Positions 43,999-55,640 of a stretch of DNA of 64,000 nt are shown here, piece by piece. Source of the stretch: Isoetes taiwanensis (Eukaryota > Streptophyta > Lycopodiopsida > Isoetales > Isoetaceae); the NCBI GenBank assembly GCA_021234155.1, contig JAJEKV010000019.1:5098284-5162283 (forward strand), read 5' to 3'. The position numbers and the translations under genes are program-made. Under the pieces are notes generated by a model. The model saw only the letters and a program-made list of their open reading frames with translations. It had not been told where the DNA came from and ran no database searches. The first letter of the stretch is position 1. Each line of letters starts with the position of its first letter.

Positions 43999-44146
43999 AT
44001 TCTCTTCTTCCAGTAGTTCTCTAAGTAAATCTCATTTGGTCGGCATTTGGCATTTCAGTTCGGGTATTGATTTCAAAGATATATGGTGGTATTCTCTTCT
44101 TCCAGTAGTTCTCTCAGTAAATCTCATTTGGTCGGCATTTGGCATG
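43999..44146. repeat. 57-bp duplication in the transposon leader
   Basis: 43999-44055 and 44090-44146 match at all but one or two bases (TATTCTCTTCTTCCAGTAG to GGCATTTGGCAT). The second copy ends in the ATG of the small upstream ORF. Further short repeats of CAGTTCGGGT and GCAGTATTC precede it. Confidence 0.85.
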
Positions 44147-44518
44147 GCACAAGAAGATACAGTAAGGCTAGTGTTCATTTTTCTAGAGAAGACTGAGATC
44201 GGGTATGTGCATTGCCCACCAAACTGTAGTTACAGTGTTGTTCGAAGAGAGATAGAAGTAGATGAGTTAGATGCCTTGAAGGGCAAAAACTTTTGTTTCT
44301 TGGGTTTACGACGCATTCCCATTTCACGAAGGCAGGAAGAGAGGCATTTTTGTCGTGAAAATACAGTTGAAGTTGCATTTCTAAATAACCAGATATTGGG
44401 GCAAGCTGTATGTGAACCCGATCCGGCGATCAATGCCAATGAATGTGATATCCCCAAAGAAACTTTGGATGAATGTGCTCGACCACGGCCAAGAAACCTC
44501 GGACCAAACCGGCATTGA
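44144..44518 (+). CDS. Small ORF upstream of the transposase, unrecognised
   Basis: From ATG 44144 (GGCATGGCAC) a 124-codon frame starts MAQEDTVRLVFIFLEKTEIG and contains cysteine pairs in YVHCPPNCSY, HFCRENT and ANECDIP, ending RPRNLGPNRH. No family is recognised. It lies inside the transposon, between the left end and the transposase start, and is followed by a good donor (ATGCAAG|GTATAG, about 44567) and acceptor (TTCATTGCAG, ending 44619). I could not fuse it in phase to the transposase, so it may be a separate accessory ORF or an upstream exon with an alternative donor. Confidence 0.45.
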   Translation: MAQEDTVRLVFIFLEKTEIGYVHCPPNCSYSVVRREIEVDELDALKGKNFCFLGLRRIPISRRQEERHFCRENTVEVAFLNNQILGQAVCEPDPAINANECDIPKETLDECARPRPRNLGPNRH

Positions 44519-44674
44519 TGTTGTGATAACGAATTCTTCAAAAAACACTACGTAAAACATATGCAAGGTATAGAACTGATATTCATAATATATTTGCTTT
44601 TCCTCATTTCATTGCAGCCATGACGATTAATACACTCGATTGCAACTTTCAGTGATGGCTCTAGAGAGGTCACT

Positions 44675-47600
44675 ATGATGCAATCAAAGCTTGCAAAACC
44701 TGGAGAAGTAGCAGCTCAAAGACGACGTCTAGATAATACAAAGAGCAAACTTGCGGCAATCAACAGGCATGATAAGTTTGAGCTCACTTCATGCGACGAG
44801 GATGGGAAAGCCAGGTTCAAAATATTTTGTCGTGAATGTAATAGTACATATGGAACAGGTAGTGAAGATATGTGGTATAACTTCCTTTCTTCGCATTGCA
44901 AAACCAAGGCCCATCTGGACAAATATTTTGCTAGGGTGAAAGAAGATGAAAGTCTTGGTGCACAAGGTGCAGGTCAGTATTTTTTTTGGATTGTTTAGCT
45001 CATTGTTGGAAATAAAAATTGTAAACTTTGGGAACTATTTGATCCATAACATTTTATTTCTTAACTATTTCCTATTGATTTGATGCACAGAAGAACGTGA
45101 ACAACTTGCATTGGAAGCCAATAAAAAAAGAGTTCAAGACTTGATGGAGGGTGAGCTTGCGAAATGGTCAATGGAAAATGGCACTTCATTCTCGCTATAC
45201 ACCCCATCTGTTGGAGACTACAGCAACCTCAAGAAGATCCTCATCACCTGTGACATTTGCTCAAGGGGTTTAAAACTTTTTCCACCAAGTGGTAAACCCT
45301 CTGTTTCTCTCATTTTATATGAAGCATGATACTTTATATGTTGGAGTTTTAATATAATTTGTTGTTGAAGTTTTAATGGCTGATGTGCCAAAACTTTCTG
45401 AGTTTTAAATTCTGCCACAGCCAATGCGTCAGTCCATAGATTTTCTATCTTTTCATGATGGATCTGCTGGAATGGCAAGGAAATGGAGCAGATCTGTTGC
45501 AGGAGCAGATCTGTGCAAGATTTAACCAGTCAACAGTAGACTGAAACTTAGAAGCGTGAAGGGAGGGAAACTAGCACTAGTGGTTAATTTGCATCTGTAC
45601 AGTAAGGACTTCTAATTACTCTGGTTTCTTGCTAATGAACTTATCCTAAATAGCATCAGCCCGGAGCATCAGTAGATTCTAAATTGCAAGGTAAACTTAC
45701 AAGGTTGATAAATATCAGACTCAAGCATCATTCTTGTCGATGCCCAGCCCGTATAGAACACCTGCATACTTCTCTGTAGATTCACTAAAAAACCCCTGCC
45801 TCAGCTTTCGAAATGTGCACGAAGTGAGAAGACTGTCAGACCCAGCCTGATGGCAGGGCCCTATTCTTTCAACCTCAAGTATTTCAGCAAGACGGCTGAG
45901 TCCACCATGAAGGTTGTCACAGAACTTCATGAGATATTTGATGTCATAAATGGTAGGAAAGTACATCTTGAGGAGGCTGAAGAAATCAGGTTCACTGGCT
46001 GGCAGGTTTTGTGGTGCAAAGAAACATATGGAAAATCTTCAGGCAGTTTCCATGAAGATCCGGCAAAGGGCTCACATAAAATCAAGTGCTAAGCTGTGGT
46101 TTTGAATCAGAGTAGCTGAATGTTGGGGCTGCACTTTGTGAACATATATGGTAAATGTGAATCTTCTTTTTCCATCTAGTCATGCAGGTCTGCTAGTCAT
46201 GCAGGTCTGCTTCATAGCTTTTCAGTTGAAACGTAGTTGGGTGCATTTGACAGGAATGCTTTATTGACTTACATTGTAAAGAATGACAAGACACTTCGTG
46301 CATGCAACTTCACTTACAGTGTGCATGTTAGTAATTTTATTGGATCATTTTCTCCGAAGCTTCAGACAGTTGCCAGAACAGCAAGTGCCTTGGTTCGTTG
46401 ATATTTGTGGATAAAGGTTGCAGGAACTTTCCTGCAAAAATTCAAACATGAGAACAATGACGATGATCAACAAATAATGTGAAGCTCATCTTGGCTATCA
46501 TCCTGGGCTTTGACTCATCTGCCAAAGGCAGAAATATTATTATTTCACTTAATTTACACCTAGTGTTGAGCAAACCAATGACTATATACATACCATCTTC
46601 CCAGATTACCACTTTCTCGCCTTTGCAACCGTGAAGATGCAAGGCTGAAGACAGTGAAGATGCAACATTGAAGATCGGGTGAAGATGCAACAGTGAAGAT
46701 GCAAGGCTTAATTGCAAAATGGGGGATGGGTCTGTTGGCAATTTACTCAAACAATGAGGCGACAGACCAGCCAAATGAGATAACATTTTTGAGCGTTTTG
46801 AAAGCATCTTCAAGTATTGGAGCAATAGATCAGGGCAGACTTATTCATGAGCAATAATTTCTAGCTTTGTGGACCTAATATAAAGATTTGTCTTTTTACA
46901 GGTGATATCATAGTATCAGTGAGAGAACATATTACATCCCAAGCTCATGTTAAGAAATATGAAGACAATAGAAAAAAACCTGGTCGCCCATCTAAGTTCT
47001 CCACTCTAGAGGCAAATCAGAAATCGTTGTTCACTTTCATGCCACGAGGTAAGGTTTTTCAGCTTAGGCACTGCTTTATTTATGTTCAATGTTTAACTTA
47101 TTTTGTTGGTCAATAGTGTCAAGTAGCAGCGATGGCACAAGCGGAGCAGGGTCAAGTGGAGAAGGATCAAGTGCTGCAATGGGAAGTAAGTCGTTAAGAT
47201 TGTAAGAAATAGGAATAGTGGTCCAATCCCGCTAATTTATAAGATTGTAAATCCAGGATATTTAAATTTATGTTGGGGGTTCTGGCAAGGTAGTTACAGA
47301 TATAATAGTCGAACCATAGATATAAGGCCTTTTTTGGGTGATATTAAGCGTGGAGGGAATTGGTATAGTGAGCCACATGTCAGGATTAGCATTCCAGGCC
47401 AAGAAGGCCCAATTCTCGGAACATTTCGGCATGACGGTTGTCTTCGTTTCTCATCTGCCCATGAAAGTTACCAATGCAAGCCTTGTGCCTCCATTCCAAA
47501 AGAAAGGGACTTTAGGATGAGGGTGTTCAGGCAGAAACAAAAGATTGTAGGGAGAGGCCATAGGTCCACCAAGTCGTGTATCAGACTTGGCTATTTAACG

Positions 47601-50451
47601 GCAGGTGAGCTCCTTCATCAAGCTCAAACTACGGCAGCAGCATTTCGTAGCTTGAAGAAGGAATGCTTTTTTCTTAGCAGGCGATGTCTTGCTCTTTCGA
47701 TCAAGGCAAGGACTTTACGTGGAGCCGTGATCGAATCTATGAAGAGGAAGGACATCTCAAAATTCTGCAGGGACATCGAAGAAGCTTACAAGAATGGGAA
47801 GTTCGAAGAAAAGGCAGGGCTTTGGAATTTTTTGGTAGATTTAGCTTCCAATTTGAACAAGCCTGGTGTGCGAAAGAGATATCATGAGACCACCAAACAA
47901 ATATTTGAAATTGTGAAGATATGGGGTGGTGCTAGAATGCATGACTTCCTCAGCACTAATTTTGGGGGACCCCATATTTCCACCACAAAACGAAGATGTA
48001 GAACCCAACATCAATACAGGGTTGGGATACGCGAAGAGAATTTTGAGATGCTGGCCAAAACATATAAAAAAAAGATGGAACATCTAGGTTTTTGTCCACC
48101 GTGCAAGGTACCATGCTTGGCTGCTGAAGATGAAACCGTTGTTAAGAGATCAGTTAGGTGGAATGCTCGGGATGATGTATTGAATGGTTTCTGTGGGCTG
48201 AAACAGGACCATTCTTGTGATGAATTTTTTGTGGTAGAGGTTGGAGAAGGCGTTGAAGGCTTCTCAAATATAAGTAGAGCCTATGATGAATGTGCAATTG
48301 CACATTATGCTCGTGTGATAATAGTGAACCCTCTACATCCTAAGCTACCTCGACTTGTGCTGGCAATTCAACTAACTTGCAACAAGTTCGATGCAAGTGC
48401 GGTTGCAGACCAATGGCAGCGTATACAACTTTTATGGCAGAAACATGTCGAGGGAGTTCTTGGCCCTTTAATTGGCCATGCTAGTGATGGTGATGGTAGG
48501 AGACGAAAATGCATGATTGAAGATTATTGTAGTCCCGATTCCTCATTTCATATTCCATGGGCAGGTTGGGTTTTAAAGGGGAAACGTAGAAGTGACGGAA
48601 GTATTATCGGTTTGCATGATCAAGATTACATACATAATGGTAAGAAATTAGTTAACGCCCTAGATAATGCTTCAAGGCGACTTTACTTGGGAAAATGGTT
48701 GGTCACCTTAAACGATATTTGGGTGGTTTTTGAGACATTTGGGAAGGAACACGGATTAGAGCTCGGTGATATGAAGCGGGTGGATCGTCAAAATTGGGGA
48801 GCTGCACAACGACTTGCAAGTCGTAGTGTTCAGAAATGTCTCCGATTTTTGAGAGAAGAGAACAGCAGCAAAAGAGAAAATAACCTTGGAACAGAAATTT
48901 ATCTCAGGGTAGTTGCGTTATACATAGATATTTTCTTATCCCCACACAAGGATCTGGCAGCCCGAGTGGAAGCTGCAGCGACAGTTGCCTTCTTCTTTAG
49001 GTAAGTTTCTAGTTGTTAACGTGCTCTTTTAGAAGTCATTTATAATGTGTTCTTTCTTTTAAAAACCAGATTGTGGAGATTGTGGTTGGTTAACCACCCT
49101 GTTTATTCTGTGAAGGAGAATTTCGTCAGCCAACAAACTTTTTTAGATGTGGAGATATCATGCCATTTCGTGGTGTTATTGGTAAAGTATTTTAGAGATT
49201 CTTTTCCCAAACTAGCGGTTCCTCTTGACTTAACGGGCAGCGATTGTTGTGAAAATTTCTTTTCTAAAGTAGGAGGTATGGTTGGGAACGAGCGTAGTTA
49301 TGACGGAGCAGACCTTCTCCATAGTGCAGGGGCATTGAACAGAGTAGCTGAATATCAAGCACAAGCTGATTTGCTTTTTCCCAAAGCACACGCAAAGATG
49401 GAAAATATCTGGGCTAAGTTAGAAAGTTTGTTTGCTGGTCGTGTTCCTATTGAAGAAGCTGATCTGGCAGATTATAGGGGTGTGGCTACAGATGAACTCA
49501 TCATAGGATTGCTAAAGGTAGGATTTAGAAATGCACAATCTCTTTGCAAGGATTGTGGAATGGAGCCAAAGGCGGGTGCTGAATGGTGGGAAGAACCTTG
49601 GCTGCAAGAGAAATTCTTCCAGGTTGCACATGAAGTGGCCGATGCAAGTCCAACCATCGACGAGTGTGATGAGTTTGAGCTGCCACCTGCCTCAAGCATC
49701 GAGGATGACGAGGTTGCAGCTGATCAATCCCAATTGAGACATGTATTTGACGAGATGGTAGACTCTGCAGAAGGATTAAAGCATAAGGTGCAACATCATG
49801 TGATGATGGATGGGAATGCTATTTGCAAGAGCACATTAGTAAGTCAACTCAATGGCAATCCATGGCTGTCAAAGGACAGATTGACCAAGGTTAAATCTAG
49901 GTTTTTGAAAAGTGAAGGGTCTGTTGAGATTGATGCACGAACGAGCTTAGGTATAGGCAGAGTGATCACTGTCTACTTTGAAATTGAAGTAGGACAAGAG
50001 AGAAATAGAAGAAGTGCAAGGCTTGAGAAGAAAAACCAGAAGACCTTGAAGTCTGCCTGGTATATTGGTCGGGTGCTTAGCATGAGGAAGAAAATAAGTA
50101 GGTCATGGAAAGAGACACGTGAGCCTGTTGACTTGGCGAATAGGCCGTCTTATCTTGTCGAGGTGAACATGGCTTGGTATAAAGTTTGTGATCAGGTGGC
50201 TGGAGATTCCCGTCAATGGTACACATATGACTTGCTGGAGAACCAAATCATAGAGTTAGAAAGTGTGATTTCCCTTGCCAATTTAAAATTCAGTTCTTCT
50301 AATAACAAATATGCATTGTCTGAAAGTGACAAGACAAAGTTTGATGACTTTGTGAATTCTCGTAAGTAATATCTTTGCCACAAGTTGCTTATGGTGAAGA
50401 AGCTAACTGTTTGAACATTTTACAGAGGCCAAAGGGAAGCGTCCAGCATGA
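44675..50451 (+). CDS. Intact P-element/THAP9-like transposase, seven exons, 1,247 residues
   Basis: Exons 44675-44972, 45091-45291, 46902-47048, 47117-47185, 47290-49000, 49070-50361 and 50426-50451 have GT-AG borders and keep phase; the spliced 3,744 bases read open to TGA. The start is [12 protein letters not shown]. Two zinc fingers follow: FCREC with HCKTKAH (exon 1), and CDIC (exon 2) with HITSQAH (exon 3), the second split by an intron as in BED-type DNA-binding fingers. The large exon carries [48 protein letters not shown] and [18 protein letters not shown] (cf. the D-x-x-H-K-N block of P transposases). The next carries [36 protein letters not shown] and a charged C-terminus NSQAKGKRPA, a likely nuclear signal. 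Role: cutting and pasting the 8.8-kb element. The superfamily assignment is inference; hAT is the main alternative. Confidence 0.75.
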
Positions 50452-50650
50452 TACAAATTAAGACCAAGAAAGGTAGTTTGTTTTCACAACAATGATATAT
50501 TCTTCTACTATAATGATATCAAATTTTATTTGCGTTTCATTTGCTGGTCATTTTGCAGGTTGTTGCTCCTCAAGTTGCGGGTTCTAAGCTTCACAGTTAT
50601 GCTGATTTTTAGCTTGCCTAGCATGGCTGCATGCGGCTCCAGTTTGTAAG

Positions 50651-50960
50651 AAAATACTTGCATGTTTGTTTGCAAATTGTATAACTTCTGCTGCTGGGCA
50701 TGTGACAAAGTTCAGCAGGTATTACAGTATTTGCATGTGACAAATTACAGCAGAAAATACTTGTATGTTTGTTTGCAAATTATATAAGTTCCGTAGCTGG
50801 GCATGTGACAAAGTTCAGCAGGTATTATAGTGTCTACATGTGACAAATTACAGCAGAAAATACTTGTATGTCTGTTTGCAAATTGTATAAGTTCGAAATT
50901 TGGGCATGTGACAAAGTTCAGGTATTAGTGTCGCATGTGACAAATGTGGCAACAGCAGGT
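50651..50960. repeat. 103-bp tandem repeat, three copies, in the transposon 3' region
   Basis: Units start at 50651, 50754 and 50857 with AAAATACTTGYATGTYTGTT and contain GGGCATGTGACAAAGTTCAG. Confidence 0.9.
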
Positions 50961-51355
50961 ATAATTGAAACCATGATGATTTAAGTACTTTCTCATTTCT
51001 TAGGACGTGGACACTATTGCACAGCCTGCAGGTACTTGGCCAACAATTTGATAGGGCAACTCTCAAAAAGATTGTTGAGAAGTTAATGGTTAAGCAGTTA
51101 ATGGCTGTAAGTTAATGGTTAAGCAGTTAATGCAGTGACAAATGGTTAAGTTAATGGTTAAGCAGTTAATGGTTGAGAAGTTAATGGTTAAGCAGTTAAT
51201 GCATGTGACAAATGACAGCAGGTATAATTGAAACCATGATGATTTAAGTACTTTCTCATTTCTTAGGACGTGGACACTACATGTACTTGGCCAACAATTT
51301 GATAGGGCAACTCTCAAAAAGATTGTTGAGCAGTTAATGGTTAAGCAGCAAAAAA
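50958..51355. repeat. Duplicated block and GTTAATGGTTAAGCA repeats
   Basis: A block of about 120 bases (ATTGAAACCATGATGATTTA to AAAAAGATTGTTGAG) occurs at about 50962 and again at about 51226. Between and after the copies are six or more units of GTTAATGGTTAAGCA. Confidence 0.85.
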
Positions 51356-51389
51356 CACTGTTCACAAAGGGGTCTCAATATAAAGATAA

Positions 51390-51690
51390 ACGTTTGAACA
51401 TAAGTTATATCCAATAAGTTATATCCAATAAGTTAAACATTGAACATAAATTAAAGATAAGTTAGGGTCTCAATATTGGACATAAAGTTAGTTTGAACAT
51501 AAGTTATTATCCAATATAAACTTATAATCCAATAAAGTTATCCAATAACTTATGAAAGTATTCATAGAAATCCAATAAGTTAGTGGTAGATATTAAGTTA
51601 ATATGGATAAGTTAGGGTCTCAATATAAAGATAAACGTTTGAACATAAGTTATATCCAATAAGTTAGTGGTCTCAATATAAGTTAGTGGC
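51390..51690. repeat. Degenerate ATAAGTTATATCCA repeats
   Basis: CATAAGTTATATCCAATAAG and GGGTCTCAATATAAAGATAA recur in varied order through this AT-rich part of the transposon. Confidence 0.75.
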
Positions 51691-52404
51691 CTTGTTTTTT
51701 ATAACTAGTTCAAGTGGTAGTTCAAGTGTTTATTTTTTATAGCTAGTATCTAACAAAGCTGAATACTTGTAAAATCATACTATGCTAAGCACTCTCAAGA
51801 TTGCTCCCCCAATGGACCAAGAATTCTGACCTTCAAACTAATAGTTCAATTAAACCATTGATATTAAAATGTGAAAATTCTATCTTGAAAAAACGTTCCA
51901 AGTGCAACCCTTAGAAGAAGCCAATGGTTCACGTGATAAGCCAATGGTTCACGTGATATGTTTCACCTCGAGGGTTATGATTGTCCTTCGTCCCCAAGTT
52001 AAGCCCGAGTTAAACCTTAAATCTACTTAATACTCAACCCATTCAATCAAGTAGTCAACTATATACACAACCCCTACACAATTTGATTGAGGCCCGATTG
52101 AGGGCACTTGTGGACGGGCTTGTAGCGGCTTATAGATGAGGTCTGTCTAAATTTATGAAACTGATTATAAAAATATGGTAAGGGGTTTGGTTGAATTTAG
52201 AAAATTCATTGTACAAATATGGTAGGGGGTTTGAAGGAATTTATAGAACTCAGCGTACGTATATGGTAGGGGGTATATCTAGAGTTTCTAAAAAATTCCG
52301 TATAAGGGGGTTTTTTTGTGGATTTTTAACCGTATAAGGGCCTTTTTCTTTAACCCTGTGCACGCACATGCCATATAGACCTTACATTAGCTGCACCCCC
52401 CGGG

Positions 52405-52412
52405 GAGCTAAG
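52405..52412. repeat. 8-bp target-site duplication of the 8.8-kb transposon, right copy
   Basis: GAGCTAAG, identical to 43573-43580. Confidence 0.9.
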
Positions 52413-52430
52413 TTTAAATTTTGTGTCTGG

Positions 52431-52800
52431 CTGATCTCAAGAAAATTTGTGATGCTTCTCGAAAAGATTGACATGAGAAACTGTTGACTGTTTTGTGGGC
52501 CTACAATACTTACCTACAAAATTGCTATGGAACAAACACTCTTCAAACTTGTTTATGGTCAAGAAGCCTTGATGCCCTTCAAATATATTCTACCAACACT
52601 AAGTCTTCAATTACCTACCACGACCCTCTTGCTACTCTCAAAACGTGTTTATCAACTTCAACAACTCGATGAAATTCATAGAGATGCTTATCTTCGTGTC
52701 CTGGCTGGACACCAATAAGGAAATCCTGGCATGATTATAAAATTAAAGCAAAAGAGTTCAAGGAAGGAGATTTAGTTCTACTTCATCACAAGGCCCCCAA
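52431..52800 (+). pseudogene. Ty3/gypsy integrase fragment
   Basis: The plus strand reads HEKLLTVLWAYNTYLQN and, after a one-base shift near 52530, LFKLVYGQEALMPFKYILP and KRVYQLQQLDEIHRDAYLRV. After another shift it reads KAKEFKEGDLVLLHHKAPK. This is the C-terminal part of a gypsy integrase (W-YRT-----TG-TPF-LVYG-EA--P, then the GDLVL loop). A TGA replaces the Trp before HEKLL. It lies directly beside the right target duplication of the 8.8-kb transposon. Confidence 0.85.
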
Positions 52801-53044
52801 AAAATAATCATTACTAGTTTTTCACAATCTTTTTTACATGAAATCAATATAATAAACCAATGTTACTAAGTGGGTTAATGTGTTGAATAACCACTACTAG
52901 TTACATGGTGTGGTTTGTACTTATTCTTTATTATGCTAGTTTATTATCATGATTATCCATCATGGTTCTTTGTGGTAGTTTCTTCAGTTGGTTTTTAATA
53001 GTGCTTAATTGCTATATTTTATGTATGTACTCTATTTGTTGATA

Positions 53045-53480
53045 TAGGAATGTTATCTCCAAACTTAAAGTGGTTTCCTAATGAATATGTCTAAATCTTA
53101 GGCCGTAAGCCACTAACGACTTTGGTTTTCAATTTAAAGTGGTCTTCTAAGGAAGTTTTCCACATCTTGGCCATAAATCACTAACAATTTTGGCTTTCAA
53201 CTTACAATGTTTTGCTAATGAAGTTGTATACATCCTAGACCATAGACCAATAATAATTTTGGATTTCAATTAAAAGCAGTTTGAAATGAAGTTATATATT
53301 ATTTTTCTTATAAACCAATGATGTTTTACATAATAAAATGTCTCAAACTTATGAGGTGATTGCTCATGGTTATTTGAAAGTTATATATTACTTTTCTTAC
53401 AAACCACTGATGTTTTACATAATAAAATGTCTCAAACTTATGAGATGATTGCTCATGGTTTTGTCATCAAGGTAAGCCAT
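53045..53480. repeat. Diverged tandem repeats, about 90-98-bp units
   Basis: The last two units (about 53288-53384 and 53386-53478) are nearly identical (AAACCAMTGATGTTTTACAT, AATAAAATGTCTCAAACTTA). Upstream units (about 53060, 53140, 53220) share CCACTAACRAYTTTGG and a TTCAAYTTA block with more divergence. Confidence 0.75.
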
Positions 53481-54282
53481 GTTTTTTGTGGTGTTTAGGA
53501 CAATGCAATTGTTGTTGGCATGAGATTTTCATATATGAATGTGTATATCTTAGAAGGCTCAGGGATTTGAACCCTGGTATTCCCGCTTTTTCCACCAGCA
53601 AAGATAATATTTGCCCACCTTACACTTAACAATTTTAAATAGACAGGATAAATTAAGGATAAATTAATGTCTACTGCTATTTTCAATTGTTATTAAACAA
53701 AATGGGCAGATGTTATAAATTTTATTGTTTTCCATTTCTGCTTGTTGTAACAACAAGGCAGATGATAGAGAGCTTTACAATGAGAAACAACTCCATGGAT
53801 AAGTGCATACTGCCTTGCCTTACCTCATTTGCAAATCATATTTTCATATCTTGCTTCAAGTGGCTGAATTTGGAAGCCAAGTACCATTCAAGTTTGCTTT
53901 GTCCTGCAAAAATTCATCCTGCTTCCCGCAAAGAAAACGAGTGCCTTGTTGTCTTAAGAACAACGTGGAACATAAAATCTGAAAACAAGAAGATTCAAGA
54001 AAAATCTGAAAACAAGAAGATTCAAGAAAATAGCACCGCCAGCATTTGTTGTTGTTTGAAGCAGAAGGATAGAACACTAATGAAAATGGGAAATGCCCTG
54101 CCAAGACTGTTTTTTTGCAATTTAACAGCAAACTAGAGAAGCTAGCCGGCCATGTTTCTCCTGCAAGTGAAGTGGAGCATGTAAGGATATTGTAATATTG
54201 TCAAAATTTTAGTAGCAGTTAGAGTGATCACTTTGAAACTTGAATACACATGGATCGGTCTTATAAGCATTTTAAACTGCAG

Positions 54283-54442
54283 AAACATGCCGGTTTTGTA
54301 TGGGGAATGGCCAAATCACAGTTGATCTAGATGATGACGAAAAAGATATCTCAAAATGCATAAACTATGAAGGAGCAAGTTCTATGACCCGTACAATTTG
54401 CCGAGGTTCTGGTCTCCGACCTAGATATTATTTGGACCGCAG
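54283..54442 (+). pseudogene. DnaJ-type zinc-finger exon with lost cysteines
   Basis: Between a good acceptor (TTTAAACTGCAG) and donor (GACCGCAG|GTAAGC), the frame reads TCRFCMGNGQITVDLDDDEK, DISKCINYEGASSMTRTICR and GSGLRPRYYLDRR. Plant DnaJ-type cysteine-rich proteins have this layout (CxxCxGxG, later CINCxGxGxxxCxxCxGxG, then a PRYLDRR-like tail). Here two expected cysteines are changed (CINY, MTRTIC), so zinc binding would be damaged. No neighbouring exons were found. The family match is from memory of the motif pattern, so treat it as probable only. Confidence 0.55.
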
Positions 54443-54966
54443 GTAAGCGTCTTCCCTAAAATCAGAACCTAGAGCTCAGTGTTTGTTTGTATTATTCGTG
54501 TAAAATGCAAGAGGAATTTATAAGAGTGAGTTCCATGTCCACCTTTCAGAGTTCAAATGCTCCTTCTATAGGAGGGAATCCACCTTCTACTGATTGCTTT
54601 GCATGGCATAAAGAATAAAACCACTCTGTAAGTCAAAATCACTCCACACATGGCTGAAACCAGTATAAAATGACGGAATGAAGATGAAAAACCTGAGATC
54701 CATTGCGACTCTGCTCGAAAACATTGCCCTAGGCGCCATTTTTTTCTGTCCTGAATTGTTCATTTGAATAATACAATCTAAATCATGATAAAGAAGAACA
54801 ACAAAGGGTCACTTAGCCCATCTGCAGCCCACTGTACAGGTCCCTCCTCAAGTGGATCGAATGGTGATTGATCAGGTAGTCCAGAACTTTTCTTCCTGGG
54901 CTGATAGTGTTGAGGCATGTGAGGCTTTACAAGGGGATCCTGGACCCTTGGTGCACAACGACCCAC

Positions 54967-55640
54967 ATGGATAAGAAAATTCTATCTTGGAATGTGAGAG
55001 GCATCAAATCCTCTCCGAATAAGCGAGCACGTCTCGCCATGGCTGTGAAGAATCTTAATCCAGATATCTTGTGTTTGCAGGAGCATAAATGTGCCAGGGG
55101 TGATATTACCAACCTAATGAATATCTTGGGTAATCAGTACGTGGCTGCAGCTGCTACAACGGGCAGGGCCAGGGGAGGTACTTTGATTTGTTGGAAAATG
55201 GGTGTACATGTAACCTTTTCAGCCACAGATAGCCAAGGCCAGTGGGCAGTGATTAAATGGAAGGAGGGCCAGTCCGAGTGGGGTTTACTGAATGTGTATG
55301 CACCAATTGGGGCCACTCAGAGAGGTTGCTTATGGGCACAATTGCGAAATAAGCTCCAATCCTTTGGTATGGGTTCTACATGGTTTGTCCTGGGTGACTT
55401 TAACATGGTGGAGCTCCCAGAGGACAGGCATGGTATTGGTTCAGATATTGTGCAGGGTTTTGAGCGTGACCAATGGCTTAGGTTTGTGCAGGAGTGGGCT
55501 TTGTGAGCTTCCGGGGATCGAAATTTTACTTGGTGCAATAATTGGTGGGGCATGGTAGGGCATACTCTAGGTTGGATAGAGTTTATGGCACTCCAGCAGT
55601 CTTGGATTATGCTCCAGCCTTCACTAGGGTGAATGTTCTG
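54967..55640 (+). pseudogene. LINE-D endonuclease domain
   Basis: From ATG 54967 the frame reads MDKKILSWNVRGIKSSPNKR with the WNVRG motif of plant L1 endonucleases, then ILCLQEHKC (catalytic Glu), GLLNVYAP and TWFVLGDFNMVE (GDFN). A stop at 55504 and a shift interrupt it. The end of the domain continues from 55542 as YSRLDRVYG and ATSVSDHTPQII (SDH). It would nick target DNA to prime reverse transcription. Confidence 0.85.

Larger units (their letters stand above)
43581..52404 (+). mobile_element. Complete 8.8-kb DNA transposon with intact P-like transposase gene
   Basis: Terminal inverted repeats CCCGGGGGGTGCA (43581-43593) and its exact complement (52392-52404) are flanked by an exact 8-bp duplication GAGCTAAG. 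Imperfect inverted similarity extends about 50 bases inward. Subterminal regions carry GGTAGGGGG-type motifs in opposite orientation at the two ends (e.g. 43703 and 52221, 52264). The interior holds one spliced transposase gene (44675-50451) that reads open throughout, a short upstream ORF, and about 1.9 kb of tandem-repeat-rich 3' DNA. 8-bp duplications are made by P and hAT transposases; the protein resembles P more. Exact ends and an intact gene suggest a young, possibly active copy. Confidence 0.92.
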
